Source: PNKC01 sp039917655 (GTDB taxonomy: Bacteria > Chloroflexota > Dehalococcoidia > Tepidiformales > Tepidiformaceae). Taken from it: a DNA stretch of 5,162 nt. Under the pieces are notes generated by a model, which saw only the letters and a program-made list of their open reading frames with translations, was not told where the DNA came from and did no database searches. Location: NCBI GenBank assembly GCA_039917655.1, contig JBDSJC010000008.1:1-5162 (forward strand), read 5' to 3'. The translations under genes and the position numbers were made by a program. The stretch's first letter is position 1. The number at the start of each line of letters is the position of its first letter. Below are positions 1 to 5,162 of this stretch, in pieces.

Positions 1-143
1 TTGGCCCGTTCCCAGCATTGTGAGTGGTGGCACCCGCAACTACAGCAGCCGGCCGCGGTGGGCCAGTGCGTTGGAAGCACCGCGACCCCGGCGGAAGCGT
101 AGCGAAGTGCGGCAGATAGAGTTTCGGAATCCAGAGCGGACAA
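1..143 (-). CDS. Bifunctional DNA primase/polymerase (prim-pol, AEP) N-terminal fragment, cut by left window edge
   Basis: Only the first ~47 codons are in the window; the gene continues off the left edge. The frame reads ALRYASAGVAVLP (residues 13-24 and on) followed by a cysteine cluster CCSCGCHHSQC (33-43). This matches the usual opening of bifunctional primase/polymerase N-terminal domains: an 'aLaYAarGwpVfPl' helix-strand, then a 'CsCg...C..pgKHP' loop. The window ends on GCC-AA, which could begin the Lys of that KHP. The family makes primers and extends them, usually in plasmids, phages or integrated elements, often fused to a helicase. The catalytic AEP motifs would lie outside the window and cannot be checked. 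There is no ATG; the TTG at 143-141 is the most likely start, 15 nt after the DUF1015 stop and in its frame, with no good Shine-Dalgarno site. GC at third positions looks somewhat lower than in the neighbours. The family call rests on pattern recognition over a short stretch. Confidence 0.7.
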   Translation of the reverse strand, partial: MSALDSETLSAALRYASAGVAVLPTHWPTAAGCCSCGCHHSQCWERA

Positions 144-158
144 CCTGCAACTGCTTTC

Positions 159-1448
159 TCAGGGCTCCAGCGGGTGGAAGACGAGGCCGGTGCCCAGCTT
201 TGGGTGAAAGAAGGTGGACTTTTGCGGCATCCGTTCGCCTTTGTCGGCTAGAGACATCACGGACTGAATGCCCACGGGATTGAGCATGAACGCCGCGCCC
301 TCAGAGTGGGCATCTACGAACGCCAGTACCTCGCCGCTGTCGTGCGAATACTCCACCACCCCCGCGCGCAGGTCATCGTCGGTGATGCCCCATAGCGGTT
401 CGAGGATGCCGTAGCGCACAACGTTCGGCTGAATCGCGGCCCACTCCTCGCTGCGCCCAGCGGGGATGCGCGCGGCATAGGCCGATGCGTCCTTCAGGTG
501 TAGCAGGTGGACGCTCCCGCCTTCCAGTCCCAGCGCGAGGATGTTCCCGGGGTCAGACGCGAGGGCCGACTGCAGCTCGCCGTCTCGCTCGCCCTGGTCT
601 CCGACAAGTTTGATCCGGGTCACTGTAAAAGCACTGTCTAGCCGTTCCTGCCAGTCCGCGGGCGCGCGCCGGGCGATCATCCGGTGGATCGGTCGGATGA
701 CCAGCCCCGGGTCGCTGGCCGCGACGATCGCCGTCATCGCGAAGCGCGCGGGGTGGTCTCGCGGGAGCTTCTCCGTCTCGGCCACTCCGTCACGGTAGGT
801 GACCGCGGTTTCGTAGCGATGATGGCCGTCCGCGATGTAAAAGCTCTCGCTCAACAGCGGCGCCAGCGAGCGCATCTCATAGCGGCCCGCCTCGATCACC
901 CAGAGGCGGTGCTGCTCGCCGTCGATGCTGGTGCCTTCGACATCCGCCGGTTTGCTGTTGATCATCAGTTCGAGGAATTGCGAAAGCTGCCCCGCGCGGT
1001 CGCGGGCGATCATGAACACCGGGCTGAACTGCGTTTTCGTCGCCTGCAACAGCTTCAGGCGGTCTTCCTTCGGGCCGGACATGGTGAATTCGTGCGGTTT
1101 CACAGCCCCCTCTTCCCACGGCTGCGCCTCTACCTCGGCTAATAGCGCACGCCTCGTAAACCGTTGGCCGCCCTCCTCAAATTCCTGCTCGTAAACGTAG
1201 AGCATCGGGATATCATCCCGCGCCAGAGCCCCATCGGCCTGCCACTCCTCCAGCAGCGCCGCGACCTTTCCGTAGCGCTCATCCCCGCCTTCAGCGAGCT
1301 CCAACCGGACCGCGTTACGCGAGTTTCGCTTGGTGAGGGCCTGCTGCTGGCTGGGCGAAATCACGTCGTAGGGCGGCGCAAGCAGTTCGCTGATCGGGCC
1401 CGCGGCGGCGGTGTAGCGCAGACCGCGAAAGGGCAACAACTGGGGCAT
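159..1448 (-). CDS. DUF1015 family protein (COG4198-type), function unknown
   Basis: A 429-residue soluble protein with no signal peptide or membrane segment, about full length for the DUF1015 family. Recognisable family blocks in order are PFRGLRY (6-12), APPYDVI (24-30), PHEFTMSGPKEDRLKLLQAT (118-137) with FSPVF after it, YIADGHHRYETA (204-215), LVIRPIHRMI (249-258), and a C-terminal ERMPQKSTFFHPKLGTGLVF block. The biochemical role is not established. The ADGHHR block recalls the GxHR motif of ParB/Srx-fold proteins, some of which are free-serine kinases; that link is inference only. The start is ATG at 1448, supported by an AAGGAG site 5 nt upstream. Its promoter must lie in the short divergent region shared with the HIT gene. 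Downstream, after one TGA stop, the prim-pol reading frame follows at once, so the two may be co-transcribed. Family call is firm; function is unknown. Confidence 0.93.
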   Translation of the reverse strand: MPQLLPFRGLRYTAAAGPISELLAPPYDVISPSQQQALTKRNSRNAVRLELAEGGDERYGKVAALLEEWQADGALARDDIPMLYVYEQEFEEGGQRFTRRALLAEVEAQPWEEGAVKPHEFTMSGPKEDRLKLLQATKTQFSPVFMIARDRAGQLSQFLELMINSKPADVEGTSIDGEQHRLWVIEAGRYEMRSLAPLLSESFYIADGHHRYETAVTYRDGVAETEKLPRDHPARFAMTAIVAASDPGLVIRPIHRMIARRAPADWQERLDSAFTVTRIKLVGDQGERDGELQSALASDPGNILALGLEGGSVHLLHLKDASAYAARIPAGRSEEWAAIQPNVVRYGILEPLWGITDDDLRAGVVEYSHDSGEVLAFVDAHSEGAAFMLNPVGIQSVMSLADKGERMPQKSTFFHPKLGTGLVFHPLEP

Positions 1449-1453
1449 TTAGT

Positions 1454-1459
1454 CTCCTT
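1454..1459 (-). promoter_or_regulatory. Ribosome binding site of the DUF1015 gene
   Basis: AAGGAG on the minus strand (CTCCTT on the plus strand), 5 nt before the ATG at 1448. It is a strong Shine-Dalgarno match and fixes the DUF1015 start. It contrasts with the divergent HIT gene, which has none. Confidence 0.8.
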
Positions 1460-1471
1460 AAGAGCTTTGGT

Positions 1472-1500
1472 TTGTTCCAGCGCGCTCACGAATCTAAGAT
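1472..1500 (+). promoter_or_regulatory. Putative sigma-70-type promoter for the HIT gene
   Basis: TTGTTC (1472-1477) and TAAGAT (1495-1500) are separated by 17 bp, a canonical spacing for housekeeping sigma promoters, though the -35 element is weak. Transcription would begin near 1507, only about 6 nt before the ATG at 1513, giving a leaderless or nearly leaderless mRNA; this agrees with the lack of a Shine-Dalgarno site. The -10 sits in the short palindrome ATCTAAGAT (1492-1500). On the opposite strand this gives TAGATT (1491-1496), a possible -10 for the DUF1015 gene. The call is from matching by eye. Confidence 0.35.
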
Positions 1501-1512
1501 CGACTCAACCGG

Positions 1513-1839
1513 ATGCACTCGTATTGTGTCTTTTGCAACATTGTAGCTGGGCGTGAGCCGGGCACCGTCATCTACGAAGATGACGACATCGTCGTGCTCA
1601 AGAACATCCTGCGCTGGGTGCCCGTCATGCTGTTGGCGATGACCAAACGCCATACCACCCAGTCCGAACTCTGGGACGATATCGCCAAGGTCGGCAAGGT
1701 GGCCGCCGAGATCGGCAAACAGTATTGCCCGAACGGCTTTCGCCTGCTCTCCAACTTCGGCTACGACGCCATGCAGAGCCAGGAGCACGGCCACCTGCAC
1801 ATCATCGGCGGAACGTTCCTCGGCCACTACGTCGGCTGA
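1513..1839 (+). CDS. HIT family protein (histidine-triad nucleotide hydrolase/transferase)
   Basis: A 108-residue cytoplasmic protein. It opens with CVFC (5-8), the zinc-binding Cys pair of HINT-like proteins, then the usual IVAGREPGTVIYEDDDIVVL strand region. It ends with the histidine triad EHGHLHII, in which His92, His94 and His96 form HxHxHxx and His94 should be the nucleophile. Such enzymes hydrolyse nucleoside phosphoramidates or dinucleotides; the substrate cannot be told here. The centre is unusual: LRWVPVMLLAMTKRH replaces the typical 'P.ap.HlLviPk.H' segment, so this looks like a divergent subfamily. The start is certain: an in-frame TAA lies at 1495-1497 and ATG 1513 is the only start codon before the CxxC motif. 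No Shine-Dalgarno site is present. The 3' end overlaps the RNase PH gene tail to tail. Confidence 0.92.
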   Translation: MHSYCVFCNIVAGREPGTVIYEDDDIVVLKNILRWVPVMLLAMTKRHTTQSELWDDIAKVGKVAAEIGKQYCPNGFRLLSNFGYDAMQSQEHGHLHIIGGTFLGHYVG

Positions 1840-2561
1840 TTGCCGGCCAGCGCTGCCTGCTGCGCTTCGAACAACTGGGCAATGCCGGCCTTCGCCAGGT
1901 CCATCAGTGCATCCATCCCCGAACGGCTGAAGGGCTTCCCCTCGGCGGTCCCCTGGACCTCGACGAACGCGTCCTCGCCGGTCATCACAACGTTAAAATC
2001 GACTTCGGCGGTGGAGTCTTCTTCGTAGCAAAGGTCGAGCATCGGCACCCCCTTGATGATGCCCACGGAAACGGCCGCCACCGGGGACTGGATGACCGCC
2101 GGCGAGACAGTACCCGCCTTGACAAGCTTCCCGATCGCGATCTGGAGCGCGACGTAAGCGCCCGTGATCGAAGCGGTGCGGGTACCGCCGTCCGCCTGGA
2201 GGACATCGCAGTCCACGGTGATCGTGCGCTGACCGAGCATCTCGAGGTTTACCACGCCGCGCAGCGAACGGCCCACGAGCCGTTGGATCTCCTGGGTGCG
2301 TCCGCCCGGACGGCCGCGCTCCACTTCGCGTTGGCTGCGGGTGTGCGTCGCCCGTGGCAGCATCGAGTACTCGGCCGTCACCCAACCGCTAGGAGTATTG
2401 CGCAGGAACCCCGGTTGGCGATCCTCGACGCTCGCCGCGCAGAGCACGCGCGTGCGCCCGAATTCCACGATGCAGCTCCCTTCGGCGAAATCGAGGACGT
2501 TGGTGTTGATGCTGACAGGCCGCAGTTGACTATTGCTTCGGCCGTCGATTCGTGAAGTCAA
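1827..2561 (-). CDS. rph: Ribonuclease PH
   Basis: A 244-residue protein close to full family length. RNase PH is a phosphate-dependent 3'-5' exoribonuclease that trims tRNA precursor 3' ends and can add nucleotides from NDPs; it works as a hexameric ring. Family landmarks are clear: DGRSNSQLRPV near the N-terminus, GWVTAEYSMLPR (59-70), GGRTQEIQRL with Arg88 equal to the phosphate-binding Arg86 of well-studied homologues, the signature CDVLQADGGTRTASITGA (118-135) with the phosphate-binding GTR at 126-128, and EDSTAEVDFNVVM, where Asp182 and Asp188 match the conserved metal-binding aspartates, then EVQGTAEGKPF. All key residues are present, so it should be active. The start is TTG at 2561, supported by GGAG 6 nt upstream and by alignment with the family N-terminus. 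It lies 81 bp downstream of comEC on the same strand and overlaps the HIT gene by 13 bp at its 3' end. Confidence 0.97.
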   Translation of the reverse strand: MTSRIDGRSNSQLRPVSINTNVLDFAEGSCIVEFGRTRVLCAASVEDRQPGFLRNTPSGWVTAEYSMLPRATHTRSQREVERGRPGGRTQEIQRLVGRSLRGVVNLEMLGQRTITVDCDVLQADGGTRTASITGAYVALQIAIGKLVKAGTVSPAVIQSPVAAVSVGIIKGVPMLDLCYEEDSTAEVDFNVVMTGEDAFVEVQGTAEGKPFSRSGMDALMDLAKAGIAQLFEAQQAALAGNQPT

Positions 2562-2567
2562 AGGAGT

Positions 2568-2571
2568 CTCC
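2568..2571 (-). promoter_or_regulatory. Ribosome binding site that decides the TTG start of rph
   Basis: GGAG on the minus strand, 6 nt before the TTG at 2561-2559. No ATG exists near the conserved DGRSNSQLRPV N-terminus, so this site is what supports the TTG start. Confidence 0.7.
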
Positions 2572-2607
2572 GTTCAAGCTGCGCTCCGTAAATTCCGGGC
2601 GCGCTGG

Positions 2608-2632
2608 TTTCAACGTACCTGTAACGTCGAAA
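2608..2632. other. Inverted repeat/hairpin in the comEC-rph gap
   Basis: TTTCAACGT (2608-2616) and ACGTCGAAA (2624-2632) form a 9-bp stem around a 7-nt loop. In minus-strand RNA all nine positions pair, one as a G-U wobble. No U-tract follows on either strand, so it is not a classic intrinsic terminator. The minus-strand TTGAAA formed by one arm (2608-2613) could serve as a -35 with TACGGA (2585-2590) 17 bp away, but that -10 is poor. Possible roles are mRNA processing or stability between comEC and rph, an operator, or none. The rest of the gap (2562-2642) shows nothing else but the rph ribosome binding site. Confidence 0.4.
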
Positions 2633-2642
2633 ACGGGCGAAC

Positions 2643-4979
2643 CTAACGTTGCGTAGTCACAGAGATGCGCTTGCCATCGGTGCGAACGGTCACGCGCCCG
2701 GAGATGTCGGTGCGAAACGTTGGCACCCCCGCCAGGGCGCTGAGGGTTTCCGGCGAAGGGTGCCCGAAACGGTTCTCCGTCCCCACTGAGATGACGGCCA
2801 CCGACGGATGGACTGCCGTGAAGAACACCGGGTCGGTCGTTTTCGAGCCGTGATGCGGCACCTTCAGCACAGCGGCTGAGACATCGGTGAGCACCATCAA
2901 CTGGCGTTGGGTGGGCGCTTCAGAGTCCCCGGTGAGCAGGAAACCCACTTCGCCGTAGGTTACCCGCAGGATGATCGAGGTACTGTTCAGGTCGTCCGCC
3001 GAGTAGTCCGCCGGTGGCCACAGCACTTCGAAACGCACGCCGTCGGTTTCGAACGAATCCCCGGCGTGCACTTCGATGCGGTTCGCAGCTCGAATGCGAT
3101 ACTCGGTGTACGACACGATCGCGGCGCTCACGCCCGTGTCGCGCTTGGTCTTGACCTGGTACCGGTCGAGGATCGCCGGGATGCCGGCGATGTGGTCCTC
3201 CTGCGGATGTGTCACGAAAACGCCATCGATGCTCCGCTCCCAGTGCGGCAGGACGGCGCCGAGCTGCCGCGCGAGTGCAATCCCGCTCGGACCACCGTCC
3301 ACGAGGAAGCGTTTGCCTCCCGGCGTCGTGAGCAGAATCGCGTCCCCCTGGCCAATGTCGAGCACCGTCATCTCCAACGCCCCTGGCCCGCGAGCAGGCA
3401 GCAGGCTGATCGGGACCACGAGCACCGCGCAGGCCCCCGCAGCGGCGCCAACTAACACGCGCCGCCTGCGTCGCGCGTCGCTTCGCAACACGGTCTGCGG
3501 CGCCGATGGTGCAAGTCGCCGGTATGCGGGCCACCCGAACGCTGCCAGCACGGCATAGCCGAAGAACGCCGCGCTCCCGGAAAGGCCCGGTGCGGAAACA
3601 GCGGCGAACGGCAGCCCGGCGCCATTCCGCGCTAGCGACGTGATGAACGCCAGAGGATAGTAGGCCAGCACTCCCACCGCCTGGCCCGCCGGTGCATAGA
3701 TCAACCCGGCCAGCGCCGCCGTCGCGCCCAGCCAGAACGCCAGCACGAACGCGGGCTCCACCACAACGTTGGCCAGCGGCCCGATGAGCGACACCTGCCC
3801 GAAGTTCACCCATGTGACGGGCAGCGTGGCCACCGTCGCTGACAGCGTCAGTGCCGCGACATCAACGGCGAGGCTGGGGACGAGCTGCCCGAACGGCGTC
3901 CGGCCGGCGGCCCGGCGCAGCCCCCAGCGTATCCACGGCCCAAAGACTATCAGCCCGGCGGTCGCGGACAGGCTCAGCTGGAATCCGATGTCCCGCGCCA
4001 CCGCAGGGCTCCAGGCGGTCATCGCGAGCGCGGCCGCACCGAGCGCCGAGAGCGCGCTCTGTGGCCGCCCGAGATACGTCCCGACCAGGAAGACGAGCGC
4101 CATGACTCCCGCCCGGACCACGCTCGGCGAAAGCCCAGCGATCAGCAGATATCCCCCAACAGCGAATCCCGCCGGGAACAGCGCCCATCGCCGCCCAAAC
4201 AAAGGCACGGTCAGCAAGAACGTCAGGGCGGTAATCAACGTCACGTTTGAGCCGGAGACTGCAACGATGTGCGCCAGGCCCGTCGTCCTAAAGTCGTCGT
4301 AGAGCTCGTCCGGCAGGTTGCCATCGCGCCCAAAGGCGATGCCCGCGCCGAGCGACGCCTCGGGCTCCGGCAGGGAATGTTCGAGCGAATGCTGGAGGTT
4401 GAGGCGCGCCTCGGCGAGGTTTCGCGAGACATTCCAGCGCCCAGGCTCGGATTGCACTGCCACTTTCGGGAAGTACATGGTGCCCACCACGCCGCGGCGG
4501 GCGAGGTAGCTGCGGTAGTCGAAGTCCGCAAACACCGGCGGTTCTTCAAGCTTGCCGTTGATCCGGACGGCCGTCCCCGGCAGGTAGTCGCTGTACTGGT
4601 TGAGCGTTACGCGCACCTTCCCGTTCGTGGGGCGCCGCTCGCCTCCCACGGTCACATGGCTAACAGCGACTTCGTAGCTCGCGGTCATCAGGCCGGGGTC
4701 AGGTTCCGACGCGACCTCGCCCTCGATCTCAACGCTCCCGCCGACGTACCGCTGGATATCTGGCGGCTCGCGCTGCTCCCATTGTTGGAATCGCCAGCCA
4801 CCCAGCAGGGCCAACCCTCCCGCGGCCAACAGGATGAACGCGCCCTGCCGGCCGAACCTGGCGACGACGAACGGCAGAGTTGCGATCGCCAGCGCCCCCA
4901 CGGTCCACCAGGGAGCGCCCCAGAGGGCCACTGCGGCCAGCGAAAGCAGCCAGGTCATGGCGATGATGGGCAGCCTCAT
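2643..4979 (-). CDS. comEC: ComEC/Rec2 family DNA internalisation protein with C-terminal metallo-beta-lactamase domain
   Basis: About 778 residues (788 from the alternative GTG at 5009), full length for a three-domain ComEC. ComEC forms the inner-membrane channel that takes up single-stranded DNA during natural transformation. Counting from ATG 4979: two or three N-terminal membrane helices (about 1-65); an OB-like domain (VEIEGEV near 83, FDYRSYLARRGVVGTMY 153-169); the membrane competence domain with GIAFGRDGNLPDELYDDF, then GLAHIVAVSGSN and LSPSVVRAGVMALV (about 211-490); and a metallo-beta-lactamase domain from 537 (MTVLDIGQGDAILL, LVDGG, HPQEDH 591-596, GDSE 684-687, PHHGS 708-712). The second position of the HxHxDH motif is Gln, a variation I recall as common in ComEC. 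The domain is the proposed nuclease. ATG 4979 is preferred because membrane helix 1 follows directly; neither start has a good Shine-Dalgarno site. rph follows 81 bp downstream, probably in the same transcript. Confidence 0.95.
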   Translation of the reverse strand: MRLPIIAMTWLLSLAAVALWGAPWWTVGALAIATLPFVVARFGRQGAFILLAAGGLALLGGWRFQQWEQREPPDIQRYVGGSVEIEGEVASEPDPGLMTASYEVAVSHVTVGGERRPTNGKVRVTLNQYSDYLPGTAVRINGKLEEPPVFADFDYRSYLARRGVVGTMYFPKVAVQSEPGRWNVSRNLAEARLNLQHSLEHSLPEPEASLGAGIAFGRDGNLPDELYDDFRTTGLAHIVAVSGSNVTLITALTFLLTVPLFGRRWALFPAGFAVGGYLLIAGLSPSVVRAGVMALVFLVGTYLGRPQSALSALGAAALAMTAWSPAVARDIGFQLSLSATAGLIVFGPWIRWGLRRAAGRTPFGQLVPSLAVDVAALTLSATVATLPVTWVNFGQVSLIGPLANVVVEPAFVLAFWLGATAALAGLIYAPAGQAVGVLAYYPLAFITSLARNGAGLPFAAVSAPGLSGSAAFFGYAVLAAFGWPAYRRLAPSAPQTVLRSDARRRRRVLVGAAAGACAVLVVPISLLPARGPGALEMTVLDIGQGDAILLTTPGGKRFLVDGGPSGIALARQLGAVLPHWERSIDGVFVTHPQEDHIAGIPAILDRYQVKTKRDTGVSAAIVSYTEYRIRAANRIEVHAGDSFETDGVRFEVLWPPADYSADDLNSTSIILRVTYGEVGFLLTGDSEAPTQRQLMVLTDVSAAVLKVPHHGSKTTDPVFFTAVHPSVAVISVGTENRFGHPSPETLSALAGVPTFRTDISGRVTVRTDGKRISVTTQR

Positions 4980-5162
4980 TTGAGGCGCGACGGTACCAGA
5001 GTCCAGCACTGCACGGCGAGAGGCCTGCGTTGACGATCGTCAGCGTCCACTCTGAAGGCGAACATCCTTAGCTCCGCGGCGTCCTGCAAAGCCTTCCGCG
5101 CCGAACGCGGTGCTGAGCGAAGATCAGTGGCGAGTATGCATGAGGTAACAACTATCGTTTGC
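4976..5162 (-). CDS. Possible C-terminal end of an unrecognised upstream gene, cut by right window edge
   Basis: One minus-strand frame is open from the right edge for about 61 codons and stops at TGA 4978-4976. The stop overlaps the preferred comEC ATG (4979-4977) as ATGA, a typical arrangement for translationally coupled genes. The tail reads ARKALQDAAELRMFAF and ends in LVPSRLK. I do not recognise it. The stretch nearest the edge uses several codons unusual for a GC-rich genome (two ATA, GTT, TCA), and an open run this long is expected by chance fairly often at this GC content. A shorter coupled ORF could begin at ATG 5065, which has GGAG 6 nt upstream. The alternative is that the region is a non-coding comEC leader. 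Another frame gives a short tail ending at TGA 5126-5124. Low confidence. Confidence 0.25.
   Translation of the reverse strand, partial: QTIVVTSCILATDLRSAPRSARKALQDAAELRMFAFRVDADDRQRRPLAVQCWTLVPSRLK

Noticed and set aside
54..84. A hairpin CGCGGTG...CACCGCG (7-bp stem, 17-nt loop) considered as a terminator after DUF1015
   Set aside because: No U-tract on either strand, and it lies inside the probable prim-pol coding region, so chance pairing in GC-rich coding DNA is enough.
20..283. An 87-codon plus-strand ORF at the left edge
   Set aside because: It runs antisense to both the DUF1015 C-terminus and the prim-pol start, is Arg-rich, and shows no family signal. The minus-strand frame reads as recognisable protein.
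601..606. Nothing CRISPR-like, tRNA-like or insertion-sequence-like found on scanning the whole window
   Set aside because: No regularly spaced direct repeats, no cloverleaf-type sequence in the gaps, and no transposase-like frame; the four main genes account for nearly all of the sequence.
1725..2555. A 276-codon plus-strand ORF antisense to rph
   Set aside because: It mirrors the RNase PH coding sequence, a common artefact of high third-position GC. The product is Arg/His/Asp-rich with no family features, while rph has all its conserved motifs.
4269..5033. A 254-codon plus-strand ORF antisense to the 5' part of comEC
   Set aside because: Low-complexity, Arg-rich shadow of the comEC frame with no recognisable domain. 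Other antisense ORFs over comEC and DUF1015 were rejected on the same grounds.
5096..5110. A short hairpin CCGCG-CCGAA-CGCGG upstream of comEC
   Set aside because: Only a 5-bp stem in GC-rich sequence with no U-tract; too common by chance to call a terminator or regulatory site.
5136..5162. A plus-strand ATG open to the right edge (nine codons), possibly the start of a divergent gene
   Set aside because: Too short to judge, no clear Shine-Dalgarno site, and no recognisable N-terminal motif.

Overview
This is a GC-rich, gene-dense bacterial chromosome segment (roughly 60% G+C by eye). It holds four complete protein genes, the truncated start of a fifth at the left edge, and a possible gene tail at the right edge. 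No tRNA, rRNA, CRISPR array, insertion sequence or long repeat is visible. The style of the proteins (a short HIT protein, a DUF1015 protein, RNase PH and a ComEC with a fused metallo-beta-lactamase domain) suggests an uncultured-type bacterium, perhaps Chloroflexota (Dehalococcoidia/SAR202-like). That is an impression from protein style, not a proven assignment.

Left part (1-1448, minus strand): a complete DUF1015 gene (159-1448) with a strong Shine-Dalgarno site. Directly after its stop codon, in the same frame, lies the beginning of a gene that runs off the left edge. Its first ~48 codons look like the N-terminus of a bifunctional DNA primase/polymerase (AEP prim-pol family). It probably starts at a TTG codon, so a search for ATG-started ORFs misses it. 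Prim-pol genes are typical of plasmids, phages and integrated elements, so the left edge may be where an accessory element begins.

Middle (1449-2561): a short divergent promoter region (1449-1512) separates DUF1015 from a plus-strand HIT-family nucleotide hydrolase/transferase gene (1513-1839). The HIT gene has no Shine-Dalgarno site and appears leaderless or nearly so. It converges on, and overlaps by 13 bp at the stop codons, the minus-strand RNase PH gene (1827-2561, TTG start with a good GGAG site).

Right part (2562-5162): an 81-bp gap containing a hairpin separates RNase PH from an upstream minus-strand comEC gene (2643 to about 4979), a DNA-uptake channel with a C-terminal metallo-beta-lactamase domain. 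comEC and rph are probably co-transcribed. The last ~180 bp hold no recognisable gene, but one minus-strand frame stays open from the edge and ends in an ATGA overlap with the preferred comEC start.

Functionally the window mixes RNA maturation (RNase PH), nucleotide metabolism (HIT), DNA uptake (ComEC), an uncharacterised conserved protein (DUF1015) and a replication-type protein (prim-pol). It is not one obvious pathway. The most notable item is the hidden prim-pol start.
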